Origin: Nitrospirales bacterium
Lineage (GTDB): Bacteria > Nitrospirota > Nitrospiria > Nitrospirales > UBA8639
Direction: 5' to 3'
Assembly (NCBI GenBank): GCA_021604005.1
Contig: BQIV01000013.1
Span: 45,658 to 109,657, forward strand
Length of the DNA stretch: 64,000 bases
In this document: in pieces, positions 38,601 to 45,674 of the stretch
How positions within the stretch are numbered: position 1 is the first letter of the stretch
Layout: the number at the start of each line of letters is the position of its first letter
Made by a program: the position numbers and the translations under genes
Notes under the pieces: generated by a model
Told to the model about the DNA's origin: nothing
Databases searched by the model: none
Seen by the model: the letters and a program-made list of their open reading frames with translations, nothing else

Positions 38601-38870
38601 GACTTCAATCGGTGCAAAATTAAAGAACCCTGCATCAAATTCCTTATAATCCCAATCAATAAAATGTCCACGGCACACATATGACTTGGCTGACGCAGTA
38701 CTCTGGGTACTATAAAATCGATGAAGAGCCCAACGCGATGCAGGAATCTGTCCGACAGCGTTCCGTGTATTTTTCATGAGACTCCAAAATGTTTCAGGAC
38801 TATCGGATCCACCCGGAAACCGGCATCCCATTCCGATAATCGCCACCTTCTGTGCATTCAGCGTCGTCAT
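32688..38870 (-). CDS. Single-module type I polyketide synthase KS-AT-DH-(ER-like)-KR-ACP
   Basis: A 2060-residue multidomain synthase. KS: Cys181 in DTACSSS, His316 in EAHGTGT, His354 in KSNIGH. AT: Ser630 in GHSVG, with PYHS (731-734) at the specificity position. DH: His927 in the HxxxGxxxxP motif (927-936) and Asp1094 in LLDGCFQ. An ER-like region (about 1380-1690) lacks the glycine-rich NADPH motif; the equivalent site reads ALVCANALGRAL, so it is probably inactive. KR: GGFGGLG 1705-1711, Ser1833, Tyr1847, IDD at 1790-1792 (B-type). ACP: Ser2011 in GVDSL. There is no thioesterase or reductase end. The start has a strong AGGAGG. It is the first gene of the operon and follows a sigma-54-type promoter. 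It may act iteratively or extend a fatty acyl starter; no phosphopantetheinyl transferase is in the window. Confidence 0.96.
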   Translation of the reverse strand: MTTLNAQKVAIIGMGCRFPGGSDSPETFWSLMKNTRNAVGQIPASRWALHRFYSTQSTASAKSYVCRGHFIDWDYKEFDAGFFNFAPIEVEYFDPQQRLLLEVSWEAMENAGLDVSSLMGTNVGVYVGGFTLDHMLNQFGSGARSTIGAHSAAGATLTILSNRLSYAYDFRGPSVSMDTACSSSLVALSYAVSDMRAGRCHMALVGGVNMMLRPEYPIAMSKGQFLARDGRSKSFDHRADGYGRGEGAGVVVLKLLEYAIRDGDPIIAVVDAAGVNQDGRTNGITVPNPESQETLMRQMVTEAGIHPTHVQYVEAHGTGTPVGDPIEAQAIANVYGGLREQLCRLGSVKSNIGHLEAAAGVAGVIKACLVLNHNEVPPLATLERPNPDIPFGENGLALADSMTPLATHGETRRVAINSFGYGGTNAHVLLSLDRHVNPQLSPSPESLNGFQLLPVSARDEGALRELASRYATLVRDDTTALEDILYSLTRRRTHLSHRLAIWGDTREELAKSLDAFAQEGVIQNGTRGTQPFTGNRQPVFVYTGMGPQWWGMGQELYRHHPMFRRAVDEADEEFRAIAGFSILCEMSKDEETSRITDTHIAQPANFVLQYALTEALRADGVVPPAVVGHSVGEISSAWASGMLSLRDALLVACHRSRIQAQAAGSGGMLAVGLRYDDVYPYVAESQGTVSIAAVNSPTGITLAGDQRYLDRIQSELEQRDIFARPLRVEVPYHSPMMEPLKPQLREALSSLQPIVPQIPLYSTVTGRIAHDTFYDAEYWCRNVREPVFFAEAVRALLNDDYTVFVEVGPHPVLRTSLKEVFAEQNVDARVVESFNRKKSEQRSYCHCIADVYAQGGNLQWETRHPAGQFVSLPNYPWQRQPLWRESERQRCDRLHDIVRPLLGIQEQGMPVWRMDLADYRLNYLTDHIVDGIAIMPAAGYLEAMLQAASVVDTDTKGSYRLTDIAIEKALVLGVEKPLYLETRMDSDRRNVAVHSVHDMDPTLGAHHARCRIYPLIGNQEEHEGIESRTLGELREASQVYGEFEQFSLQYGPLFQPIRHVRMSPDRREVLAFLQLPAQLERTHTDYIAHPCLLDGCFQTVLSLLDSRDGAFLPTGIRDLRIFQSLPDRFWCRGVLRQRRSRMVECDLTIMNETGLVLARIDGLVCTALQPKRQEREYPAGDHVYHWTPAPLPQPNYAFRTWVVLTDDNGAFETTFRPLIEQNGQRRVVIGDWNSDMCSMLVSQTACDAIVFMARSGFDDECDVTGEVAAAGLLRTLQALATREDTPRVYVVTRGAFCVTNEDHPTIPAQGALVGVTRVALNELGQFRPTLIDLPRVIDHETTVTLMQELMADDERDEVAVRRHARFVSELGLSGVFSQTVEKEFTLGHGERFTLTNDASTETVKALCTLQGRLHSGEVECAVEATSLSGVALREELEGSDEQRRLMTVCGRVSRVSAECQEFAIGDRVCGFVPVHLGSHISVAVEESMLVHVEESIAPVVAVSRAWRSLARRVLESVEIHAGARALVCANALGRALAEQLQVRGVAVETFPAHPAQWTMAAFQHARAGREFHFLVAPLKEWESTFGYEGVSIGGCVIDVGIESKGRFDPLRCGMHIGQVIRVDPRVEIQRHRGKLHDVMQEELQPVSHDLPLIDVVEVPDLVSRDARYVAQRDQVIIGYGGNATVRAEGVDIPNVREDATYLITGGFGGLGKDVAKWLAAHGAGHLMLVGRSAGKSRIDQAFMEELQQTGTQVSACACDIADAGHVYNLMTRLSTGDRPLRGIFHAAGIIDDKPIVDMRAQDLSHVMRPKAFGAWNLHRATAGRELDHFVLFSSISVLVGNSNQANYAAANGFLDSLASYRRAHGLAGLSINWGAIESVGMLSHDVMIGQHLRHIGLSPIAFDLGLHGLERALATGVAQIGITGSVDWNRWARYETYGGRSPRFRTLVEAARDKDDDAVQAGLRGKLAILEPLQRQEVLSGLFQEIFATKLKMSTEQVDPKCPIESLGVDSLMATEIQGTIHDALGIAVSVLDLVGGGSIARLALKSLEQMQLDVALDAA

Positions 38871-39023
38871 GACTTGTTCCTCCTGTTACGCAAACATGTT
38901 CAGTGAAATCGTTCAGAGCAATGACTATCTCCCTACAACATCGTTCATACTTTTCATGTAGTCCGAAACAGTCATAAAGAATTTTCTTCGAATCTCTTCC
39001 CCGGACAACACTGCAACTGACAT

Positions 39024-39039
39024 AGCAATTGAAGTGCCA
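39024..39039 (-). promoter_or_regulatory. Sigma-54 (RpoN) -24/-12 promoter of the polyketide operon
   Basis: On the minus strand the sequence is TGGCAC-TTCAA-TTGCT, preceded by T. It matches the RpoN consensus (YTGGCAC, N5, TTGCW) at every defined position with exact GG-N10-GC spacing. The predicted transcription start is near 39013, leaving a leader of about 140 bases before the synthase ATG. No other -24/-12 match of this quality was noticed in the window. Confidence 0.75.
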
Positions 39040-39137
39040 ACACGCATAACAGGTCGCCCTAGTCGTGTAAGGGCTAATACACGAGGGGAATGTACAAATC
39101 AGTCAGACTCAACGCTCCCAGAGCACAAGGCTTTGTG

Positions 39138-39169
39138 TATCTGTTTAGATAACGGAACGTATCTGTTTG
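39138..39169. promoter_or_regulatory. Two phased direct repeats, possible activator sites
   Basis: GTATCTGTTT occurs at 39138-39147 and 39160-39169. The copies start 22 bases apart, about two helical turns, and lie roughly 125-155 bases upstream of the predicted sigma-54 start. This is the usual place for upstream activating sequences of an enhancer-binding protein. No such activator is encoded in the window. Confidence 0.45.
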
Positions 39170-39820
39170 TCCCCTTCCCATGAGCGCAGACGATAGATAA
39201 AAGGCGAACATGATACGTAATACGAGAAAAATATCGCGTATCGTACGTGCACGAGATTTCAGTAATGTTACGCACCATTTACTGTACGGAAAATAAAATT
39301 TGACGTATTAAAAGGAACACATGTACCGAAGCGGGAGCAGGCGTGGCGACAACTGAGACATACCTCCAAAGCCTGAGATTCTCGGCACAGTTCCCTGGAA
39401 AGATATGATGTGTGCGCAAAAAGAAAAAGTGTTCGGAATGGCGTTAACGAAACGTGCAAGTCCGTCAACCGACAAATGGCATCAACGGATTCATACCTGA
39501 TCTGACACAACACGTCTTGAGACGTATGTAAAGAGTAGACAAAAAGGCAGACACACTCTTACTTCGAATGATCAATTGATGAAAATAGAAACGTAACTAT
39601 GGGAAAAGAGAAAGACAGGATCTTTGCCGTCCGTACTCTCCACTCTTGAGACCTAGAACTCGGAATGTGTATTGGCCAAGTCGAGACGTAACGCTCTCTC
39701 GCAAGATTCATGTAGCATTGCATTGGAAAGACATGGACGGGAATTCTCATGACACACCGCGTAGGATTACCTACAAGGACAAGGTCCAAGAAAGACCAGC
39801 ACAGTCATAGACACGATATC

Positions 39821-40159
39821 CTACGAGCCGCTTGGCAAATACTGACGAATCAGGTCCGTCAACTCGGCCGCCTCGACTTTACCTTCGCGGGTCAGCACAA
39901 GTGTTCCATTGGAAAAGAAATGCGTGGTGGGATAGGTTTCAAAGGTATGTTGCTTTTTAATCTCTCGACATTTTCCTGGAACATGCATTTTCGCTTTACC
40001 GATACGAACATGCGTATGTTTCGCCGCAACTTCCTTTAAAACAGGGTCATAGGCTTGGCAGGGATCGCAGGAGGCGATACCGTACGCCACCACAGACCCT
40101 GCGGCCTGCTTTATCTCTTCATAGTTTTCGTCTGTGACGTTTTCGACTGTTCCAGCCAT
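39821..40159 (-). CDS. Thioredoxin-fold protein with CDPC active site
   Basis: A 112-residue cytoplasmic protein with the thioredoxin fold. The active-site helix is ASCDPCQAYDP, so CDPC replaces the usual CGPC, and the preceding Trp is replaced by Ser. The cis-proline loop reads FETYPTTHFFSNG. The C-terminal helix is standard. The Gly-to-Asp change should alter the redox potential and partner choice. It lies downstream of a peroxiredoxin on the same strand, separated by a terminator, so a reductant role for that enzyme is possible but the genes are separately transcribed. Confidence 0.83.
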   Translation of the reverse strand: MAGTVENVTDENYEEIKQAAGSVVAYGIASCDPCQAYDPVLKEVAAKHTHVRIGKAKMHVPGKCREIKKQHTFETYPTTHFFSNGTLVLTREGKVEAAELTDLIRQYLPSGS

Positions 40160-40197
40160 AATTCGTCTTTCGTGAAACGTATCTCGTGAAGAATAGT

Positions 40198-40231
40198 AAA
40201 AAGGGGACCTTTCGATAGGTCCCCTTTTTTT
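40198..40231 (-). terminator. Bidirectional hairpin terminator after peroxiredoxin
   Basis: Inverted repeat AGGGGACC / GGTCCCCT flanked by A and T runs on the two sides. It lies 18 bases after the peroxiredoxin stop on the minus strand and ends that transcript. Confidence 0.8.
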
Positions 40232-40248
40232 ATAATTTATATGCGACG

Positions 40249-40725
40249 TTAGCCCATAGCTTTCAGGGCCTCGAGAATTTCCTTGTCATCGCGTGCCGTC
40301 TTAATTTCTTGGACTTTCACATACCCGACCTTTCCATCTTTCCCCACAATCACCGTGGCTCGCTTTGAGCAATTCAGTGGTTCAAAATAGAGTCCATATG
40401 CTTTACTGACAGATCGGTCCATGTCTGCCAAGAGTTTGTGCTTGAGATCGAGCGAATCGGCCCACGCTTTGTGTGAAAAGAAACTATCGCAGCTTACCCC
40501 GAATAACACTGAATCGCTTGACTCAAAACTTGGAAAATCATCGGTCAGACACTTATTTTCTCCGGTACAGACGGGGCTCCAATCCAATGGATAAAATGCC
40601 AAAACCACCTTCTTTTTCCCTTGAAAATCGCTCAACTTGACATCATTTTGATCCTGATCTTTCATGGTAAAATCAGGAGCTTGATCCCCAACCTTAATTT
40701 CGGATGCAACATCGGACATGGACAT
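40249..40725 (-). CDS. Peroxiredoxin (AhpC/TSA-redoxin superfamily)
   Basis: Thiol peroxidase of 158 residues. It opens with [20 protein letters not shown] and the peroxidatic cysteine is in [16 protein letters not shown] second cysteine four residues on and others at SCDSF and LNCSKR offer candidates for the resolving residue. The spelling is close to AhpE/1-Cys-like or BCP-like groups; I do not assign a subclass. A strong AGGGAGGAT ribosome site precedes it. It is monocistronic with its own terminator and divergent from the PBP1A gene. Confidence 0.88.
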   Translation of the reverse strand: MSMSDVASEIKVGDQAPDFTMKDQDQNDVKLSDFQGKKKVVLAFYPLDWSPVCTGENKCLTDDFPSFESSDSVLFGVSCDSFFSHKAWADSLDLKHKLLADMDRSVSKAYGLYFEPLNCSKRATVIVGKDGKVGYVKVQEIKTARDDKEILEALKAMG

Positions 40726-41039
40726 ATCCTCCCTGTTATTAAAGACAAAATAGAACTCTTTCTATCCCATTCACGTTGGTAACATGGGATTGAAATCTTT
40801 GTCAACACGCGAAAAAGACCCAGGAGTCTTCTCGCCTCCTATCCTGAAGACAGAGAACCGTGTTTCATGACGATGGCTTTCCTCGATACGCCACAGGCCA
40901 CCAGAGTTCCACGAAGAAGATTTGCCGGCTCTCTTGTAATTTTCCTAAATGCAGAGTATCGTAAAACTAAGTGGTGACAAGCAATATTCCTTCCAGCCTA
41001 TTTCAACGAGAACGAATTTCACCCCGATAGTTCCCGCTC
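40726..41039. other. Divergent promoter region, peroxiredoxin / PBP1A
   Basis: About 310 bases between two divergent genes, expected to hold both promoters. A short hairpin (AAGAC...GTCTT near 40816) is visible but lacks a T run. Nothing else stands out. Confidence 0.4.
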
Positions 41040-43427
41040 ATGGCAGATAAGCGATCGTTTCGAACAGTTCTAAAAAATGTTCTGTTTTCCAAAAAACTGA
41101 TTATCGGTATTGCCCTATGTTGCGGGCTAATGCTCGGCGGGCTGATCGGCATCCTCTGGGTGGGGACGCAAGGACTCCCGTCGCTTGAATCGTTGCAAGA
41201 CTATCAACCAAGTCTTATTACTCGCGTGTACTCTGACGAGGGAGATGTGATTGGCCAATTTTTTGTCGAGCGGCGGATCTATATTCCTATCGATGGCATT
41301 CCTGAGTCACTCATCAATGCCATTATTGCCGTAGAAGATTCGCGGTTTTTTGAACATCCCGGCCTCGACGTGGTGGGAATTTTTCGCGCAGCATGGACCA
41401 ACCTAAAAAGCGGAGGGAAAGTTCAAGGGGCCAGCACTATTACGCAACAACTGGCCAGAACCCTGTTTCTTTCGCGAGAACGCACATATAAACGAAAAAT
41501 CCGTGAATTGATCCTCGCCTTTAAAATGGAACTGGTCTTGAGTAAAGAAAAAATTCTCGAGATGTATTTAAATCAAATTTATTTCGGGCACGGCGCCTAT
41601 GGAGTCGGCTCTGCTTCGCAAACGTATTTTTCCAAAGATCTCTCCGAAATAACGCTGTCAGAGGCGGCGATCTTGGCTGGCCTTCCCAAGGCACCGAACA
41701 CCTATTCTCCCTATCGTAATCCTGAATTGGCAAAAAACCGGCAGGAACACGTCTTGGGACGCATGGTTCAAACCAACTTCATTTCGAAAGCGGAAGCCGA
41801 AGACGCCATCGCAGCCGAACTCACCTTCCACAGAAAATCCTTAAAACCGATCGCGTCATATTTTTTGGAACATATTCGTCAAACGCTTGTCGCGCATTAC
41901 GGCGAAACGATGGTCTACAAAGGGGGCCTACAAGTCCATACAACATTAAATGTCGCTATGCAAAAAGCCGCCGATGAAGCCGTGCATCGAGGACTTCATG
42001 AGTTGGATAAACGGCAAGGCTGGCGAGGACCGCTTGACCATCGAGCACTCACTGATCTCGCAGAGAATCCCGTAAAATCCCCGGATGAACCCAATCCTCA
42101 TGGGATCTTACAAGCCATAGTGACCAACACTACTAAAGAGTCAGCTGAAATTCTCGTTGAAAATATCTATAAAGGTCATATTGCGCTGGCCGACATGGCG
42201 TGGGCTCATCGCCGTCTCAAACATGGCAAGGAAGTGACCGAAGCCGTTCTTCGGAAAAATCTCACGGCCAAAGAAATCTTGAAACCTGGAGACGTGATTG
42301 AAGTCTCAACCAAATATGGCGATCTTGAAGCTGGGGAATTCGTGCTCGACCAGACCCCCCTCGTTCAAGGGTCACTGTTAGCCCTTGACCCTCGAACTGG
42401 TGCTGTCCTCGCCATGGTTGGAGGGTACGATTTCCAACGAAGTGAATTCAATCGCGCTATTACCGCCCGACGCCAGCCCGGGTCGGCCTATAAACCAATT
42501 ATTTATGCGGCGGCCCTCAATAAAGGATATACTCCGGCCTCCTTAGTCCTTGATGCCCCTGTCGTCTATGAACAGAAAGACGATGGAGAAATATGGAAAC
42601 CGGAAAACTACGAAAAACGTTTCTTTGGCATGATCTCGTTACGCGAAGCCTTGCGACATTCACGTAATGCAGCCACCGTTCGATTATTGGAGCAAATTGG
42701 CGTGCAAGATGTGATCGATTTGTCCACGGCACTCGGCATTACCAGCCCTCTGAGTCAAGACCTTTCCCTCGCGCTCGGCTCTTCAAGCGTGACCTTACAA
42801 GAAATCACGTCCGCTTATGGGGTGTTTGCCAATCAAGGGTTATGGCTTCCTCCCTATACTATTACGATGGTGAAAAACCTGGAAGGGGAAGTCTTAGAAC
42901 AACATATTTTCGAACCACAACTAGCGGTATCTAAAGAAACGGCGTATCTCGTCACCAATATGATGATGGACGTCATTCAAAGTGGAACCGGTCGAAGAGC
43001 CAAATCCATTGGTCGCCCATTGGCAGGAAAAACTGGAACGACTAATAGTTATCGTGATGCCTGGTTTGTCGGCTATGCGCCAAACTTAGCGACTGGAGTG
43101 TGGGTCGGATTTGATGGGGTTCGAACGTTAGGTCGTCTCGAGTCGGGAGCGCACGCGGCCTTACCGATATGGACCGATTATATGGGCAAGGCTTTGAAAC
43201 CTCTCCCTGTAACAACGTTTAGCATCCCGGAAGGTATTCGATTTGCGCAGGTTGATACTGAAACCGGCAAGCTGCCATCCACACACTCCACACACATTAC
43301 CACTGAAGTGTTCGCGGAAGGCACAGAACCGTCAAAACCCATTGCCCCGAAACCCACGCCTTTGGACTTTTTCGAAATGGATCAAATAGGTCCGTCCTCT
43401 GCAACCGCTAGCCCGCTGTTTGAATAA
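41040..43427 (+). CDS. mrcA: Penicillin-binding protein 1A, bifunctional
   Basis: Class A PBP of 795 residues that polymerises and cross-links peptidoglycan in the periplasm. A cytoplasmic lead and one TM helix (LIIGIALCCGLMLGGLIGIL) are followed by the GT51 glycosyltransferase (catalytic Glu in AVEDSRFFEHPG; GASTITQQLART; KILEMYLNQIYFGHGAYG). After a linker domain comes the transpeptidase with all three motifs: SxxK in RQPGSAYKP, SRN in RHSRNAATV and KTGT in AGKTGTTNSYRDAW. The C-terminal tail after the last motif is Pro/Thr rich. It is monocistronic and convergent with iscX. Confidence 0.96.
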   Translation: MADKRSFRTVLKNVLFSKKLIIGIALCCGLMLGGLIGILWVGTQGLPSLESLQDYQPSLITRVYSDEGDVIGQFFVERRIYIPIDGIPESLINAIIAVEDSRFFEHPGLDVVGIFRAAWTNLKSGGKVQGASTITQQLARTLFLSRERTYKRKIRELILAFKMELVLSKEKILEMYLNQIYFGHGAYGVGSASQTYFSKDLSEITLSEAAILAGLPKAPNTYSPYRNPELAKNRQEHVLGRMVQTNFISKAEAEDAIAAELTFHRKSLKPIASYFLEHIRQTLVAHYGETMVYKGGLQVHTTLNVAMQKAADEAVHRGLHELDKRQGWRGPLDHRALTDLAENPVKSPDEPNPHGILQAIVTNTTKESAEILVENIYKGHIALADMAWAHRRLKHGKEVTEAVLRKNLTAKEILKPGDVIEVSTKYGDLEAGEFVLDQTPLVQGSLLALDPRTGAVLAMVGGYDFQRSEFNRAITARRQPGSAYKPIIYAAALNKGYTPASLVLDAPVVYEQKDDGEIWKPENYEKRFFGMISLREALRHSRNAATVRLLEQIGVQDVIDLSTALGITSPLSQDLSLALGSSSVTLQEITSAYGVFANQGLWLPPYTITMVKNLEGEVLEQHIFEPQLAVSKETAYLVTNMMMDVIQSGTGRRAKSIGRPLAGKTGTTNSYRDAWFVGYAPNLATGVWVGFDGVRTLGRLESGAHAALPIWTDYMGKALKPLPVTTFSIPEGIRFAQVDTETGKLPSTHSTHITTEVFAEGTEPSKPIAPKPTPLDFFEMDQIGPSSATASPLFE

Positions 43428-43448
43428 GACTCCTTAAATCGGTAGGCA

Positions 43449-43664
43449 CTATTTATTGTCGGTATATTCTTCATACCAGGCCATTTGAATCGCTTCGAGC
43501 TTTTTTTCGTCTGAACCTTTCGGATCAGACGTAAATTCAGGCCACGCAACAATCCATGCATGCATGTCCGTAAATCGCACTGTCAGTGGATCAAGCTCCG
43601 GATGTTCTTCATGGAGTCGAATGCCTATGTCTTCTACATCGTCCCATGTTAATTCTTGCGACAT
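43449..43664 (-). CDS. iscX: IscX (YfhJ) small acidic ISC protein
   Basis: A 71-residue acidic protein that binds IscS and modulates Fe-S cluster assembly, possibly as iron donor or frataxin-like regulator. The family pattern is clear: LTWDDVEDIGIRLHEEHPELDPL, RFTDMHAWI and EAIQMAWYEEY. It is the last gene of the isc run, 42 bases after hscA, the same position as in gamma-proteobacterial isc operons. Confidence 0.93.
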   Translation of the reverse strand: MSQELTWDDVEDIGIRLHEEHPELDPLTVRFTDMHAWIVAWPEFTSDPKGSDEKKLEAIQMAWYEEYTDNK

Positions 43665-43706
43665 AATTTCCTCTATGGCGGACCAACTTGTTTAGGCAAA
43701 CGCTTA

Positions 43707-45527
43707 TTAGGTCACTTCAGAAAGTTTTTTACTCTCTAAGGCCTCTTTAAGTGTCGCATCCATCAAAACTTCAGCAAGGTGGTGGGTGACTTTTTCCACC
43801 TCACTGATTTTCGAACGAATAAGGCGATGGTCATCAACTTCTTTGACGGCCTTCAATTCATCCAAGATTTTGTAAATTCCCTTCACCTCATTTTCTTTAA
43901 TTAAACTTTTCCCACGTAGTAGGGCTTTTTCTGTGGCCATAAGGATGGCATCGGCTTCAGTTCGAGCCTCAATCACTTGTCGTTGCTTAATATCTTCTGC
44001 GGCAAATTCAAAGGATTCCCGAACCATCCCTTCGACTTCGTCATCGGTTAACCCATGAGAAGGTTTCACCTGAACAGATTGCGCCTCTCCTGTCCGAATA
44101 TCTTTTGCGGTGACATTCAACATTCCGTTGGCATCGATGAGAAACGTGACCTCTACCCGAGGAACTGCCGCAGGCAGAGGCGGCATTTTTAGCTGAAATC
44201 TGGCCAAGCTGCGATTATCCTTCACCAATTCACGTTCACCTTGGAGAATATGAATATCGACGGAGGTTTGCCCGTCAACATATGTTGTAAACATTTCCTT
44301 GGCACTCGTCGGAATCGTCGTGTTTCGGCGAATCAATGCACTCATCACCCCACCCATCGTTTCTATTCCTAACGATAGGGGAGTTACATCTAACAAGAGC
44401 ATATCTTTCTTGTTCCCGCTGAGAATATCGGCTTGGACAGCTGCCCCAAGCGCAACGACCTCATCTGGATTCAATTCACAATGCGGTTTCTTGCCAAACA
44501 ATTCCTCCACACGTTGACGAACTAAAGGCATCCTCGTGCTTCCCCCCACCAAAACCACTTCATCGATTTGAGCGGCTTGAAGCCCAGCATCTTTCAAAGC
44601 CAGTTGACAGGGACCTAAGGTCTGCTCAATTAAATTATTGGCTAACGATTCCAGCTCATCTCTTGTCCATTCTCGCTGGTACGTCCCCTTTTGATCTGGC
44701 AACTCGACCTCAGATTTCGCCTTCACGTCATCTGAAAGCTTCACTTTCAGTCGCTCTGACTCTAATCTGATCGTTTGGACTAAGTCGGAATAGTTGTGAG
44801 GATCAATGGAAAATTGTTCCTTAATTTCTTTAATAAAGACATCTGACACCTGTCTATCAATATCATCACCACCTAAATGCGTATTGCCATTTGTCGCGAG
44901 AACTTCAAAAATTCCATCCTTGAGTTGCAAAATAGAAATATCAAATGTCCCTCCACCCAAATCGTACACAGCAATACATCCTCGAGTTTTTTCCTGGAGA
45001 CCATAGGCCAGAGCCGCCGCAGTTGGTTCGTTGATGATTCGCAACACTTCCAGGCCAGCGATCATTCCGGCATCCTTTGTTGCTTGGCGCTGGCTATCAT
45101 TAAAATATGCTGGAACCGTAATAACGGCCTTTGTGATACTTTCCTTCAACTGTGCTTCAGCCCGCCCTTTCAGCTCTTTCAGAATCATTGCAGAGACCTG
45201 TGGTGGCGAATAGGTTTTCTCGCCTATCACAATTCGAATGACTCCATTTTTTTCTTGCAAGGTATAAGGAAAATACTTGACTTCGTCAGTCACATCTTCC
45301 AAACTTTTTCCCATAAATCGCTTAACGGAATAAATCGTACGAGATGGATCTTTCAGCAAATGCTCCTTAGCCGCTTCACCGACAATCAGGCCATTGTCAG
45401 TCATTCCAACAATTGAAGGAACTTTAGCCTGCTCATGCTGGCCTAAAACGACACGAGGTTGATTGCCATCCATGTAGGCAACCAATGAATTGGTCGTTCC
45501 TAAATCTATTCCAACTATACGAGACAT
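43707..45527 (-). CDS. hscA: Fe-S assembly chaperone HscA (Hsp70 family)
   Basis: Specialised Hsp70 of 606 residues that, with HscB, drives cluster transfer from IscU. The ATPase domain opens with VGIDLGTTNSLVAYMDG and contains AVITVPAYFNDSQRQATKDA and YDLGGGTFDISI. The substrate domain (about 380-500) would bind the LPPVK motif of IscU, which is present here. Linker and lid are standard. It lies 147 bases after hscB, the largest gap in the operon, so a second promoter is possible. Confidence 0.95.
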   Translation of the reverse strand: MSRIVGIDLGTTNSLVAYMDGNQPRVVLGQHEQAKVPSIVGMTDNGLIVGEAAKEHLLKDPSRTIYSVKRFMGKSLEDVTDEVKYFPYTLQEKNGVIRIVIGEKTYSPPQVSAMILKELKGRAEAQLKESITKAVITVPAYFNDSQRQATKDAGMIAGLEVLRIINEPTAAALAYGLQEKTRGCIAVYDLGGGTFDISILQLKDGIFEVLATNGNTHLGGDDIDRQVSDVFIKEIKEQFSIDPHNYSDLVQTIRLESERLKVKLSDDVKAKSEVELPDQKGTYQREWTRDELESLANNLIEQTLGPCQLALKDAGLQAAQIDEVVLVGGSTRMPLVRQRVEELFGKKPHCELNPDEVVALGAAVQADILSGNKKDMLLLDVTPLSLGIETMGGVMSALIRRNTTIPTSAKEMFTTYVDGQTSVDIHILQGERELVKDNRSLARFQLKMPPLPAAVPRVEVTFLIDANGMLNVTAKDIRTGEAQSVQVKPSHGLTDDEVEGMVRESFEFAAEDIKQRQVIEARTEADAILMATEKALLRGKSLIKENEVKGIYKILDELKAVKEVDDHRLIRSKISEVEKVTHHLAEVLMDATLKEALESKKLSEVT

Positions 45528-45674
45528 AATGTTCCCTATTGGTCTTTCCCGATTCCGCTACTTGAGTGTCTAGAAAGTTCGTTGCTTGGCCTAAGTCATA
45601 TATTCTCTTGCTTTTGAAATGGTCCTAAATAAGAGATTGCATCCTCTTTCCCTAGAGACTTTCAGGGTACGACA

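Larger units (their letters stand above)
38871..39820. other. Long intergenic regulatory region upstream of the polyketide operon
   Basis: About 950 bases without a credible gene. Two minus-strand frames (39268-39513 and 39559-39789) are open but lack ribosome sites and family features. The right-hand part is also downstream of the thioredoxin-like gene. The region contains a sigma-54-type promoter and phased direct repeats, listed separately. Its length suits long-range activation. Confidence 0.55.

Noticed and set aside
39268..39789. Two minus-strand open frames in the region upstream of the PKS
   Set aside because: No motif, no ribosome site, Cys/Arg-rich composition; the region is better read as regulatory.
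40800..40830. Short hairpin near 40816 as a terminator
   Set aside because: Stem of only five pairs and no T run; lies in a divergent promoter region where no terminator is expected.
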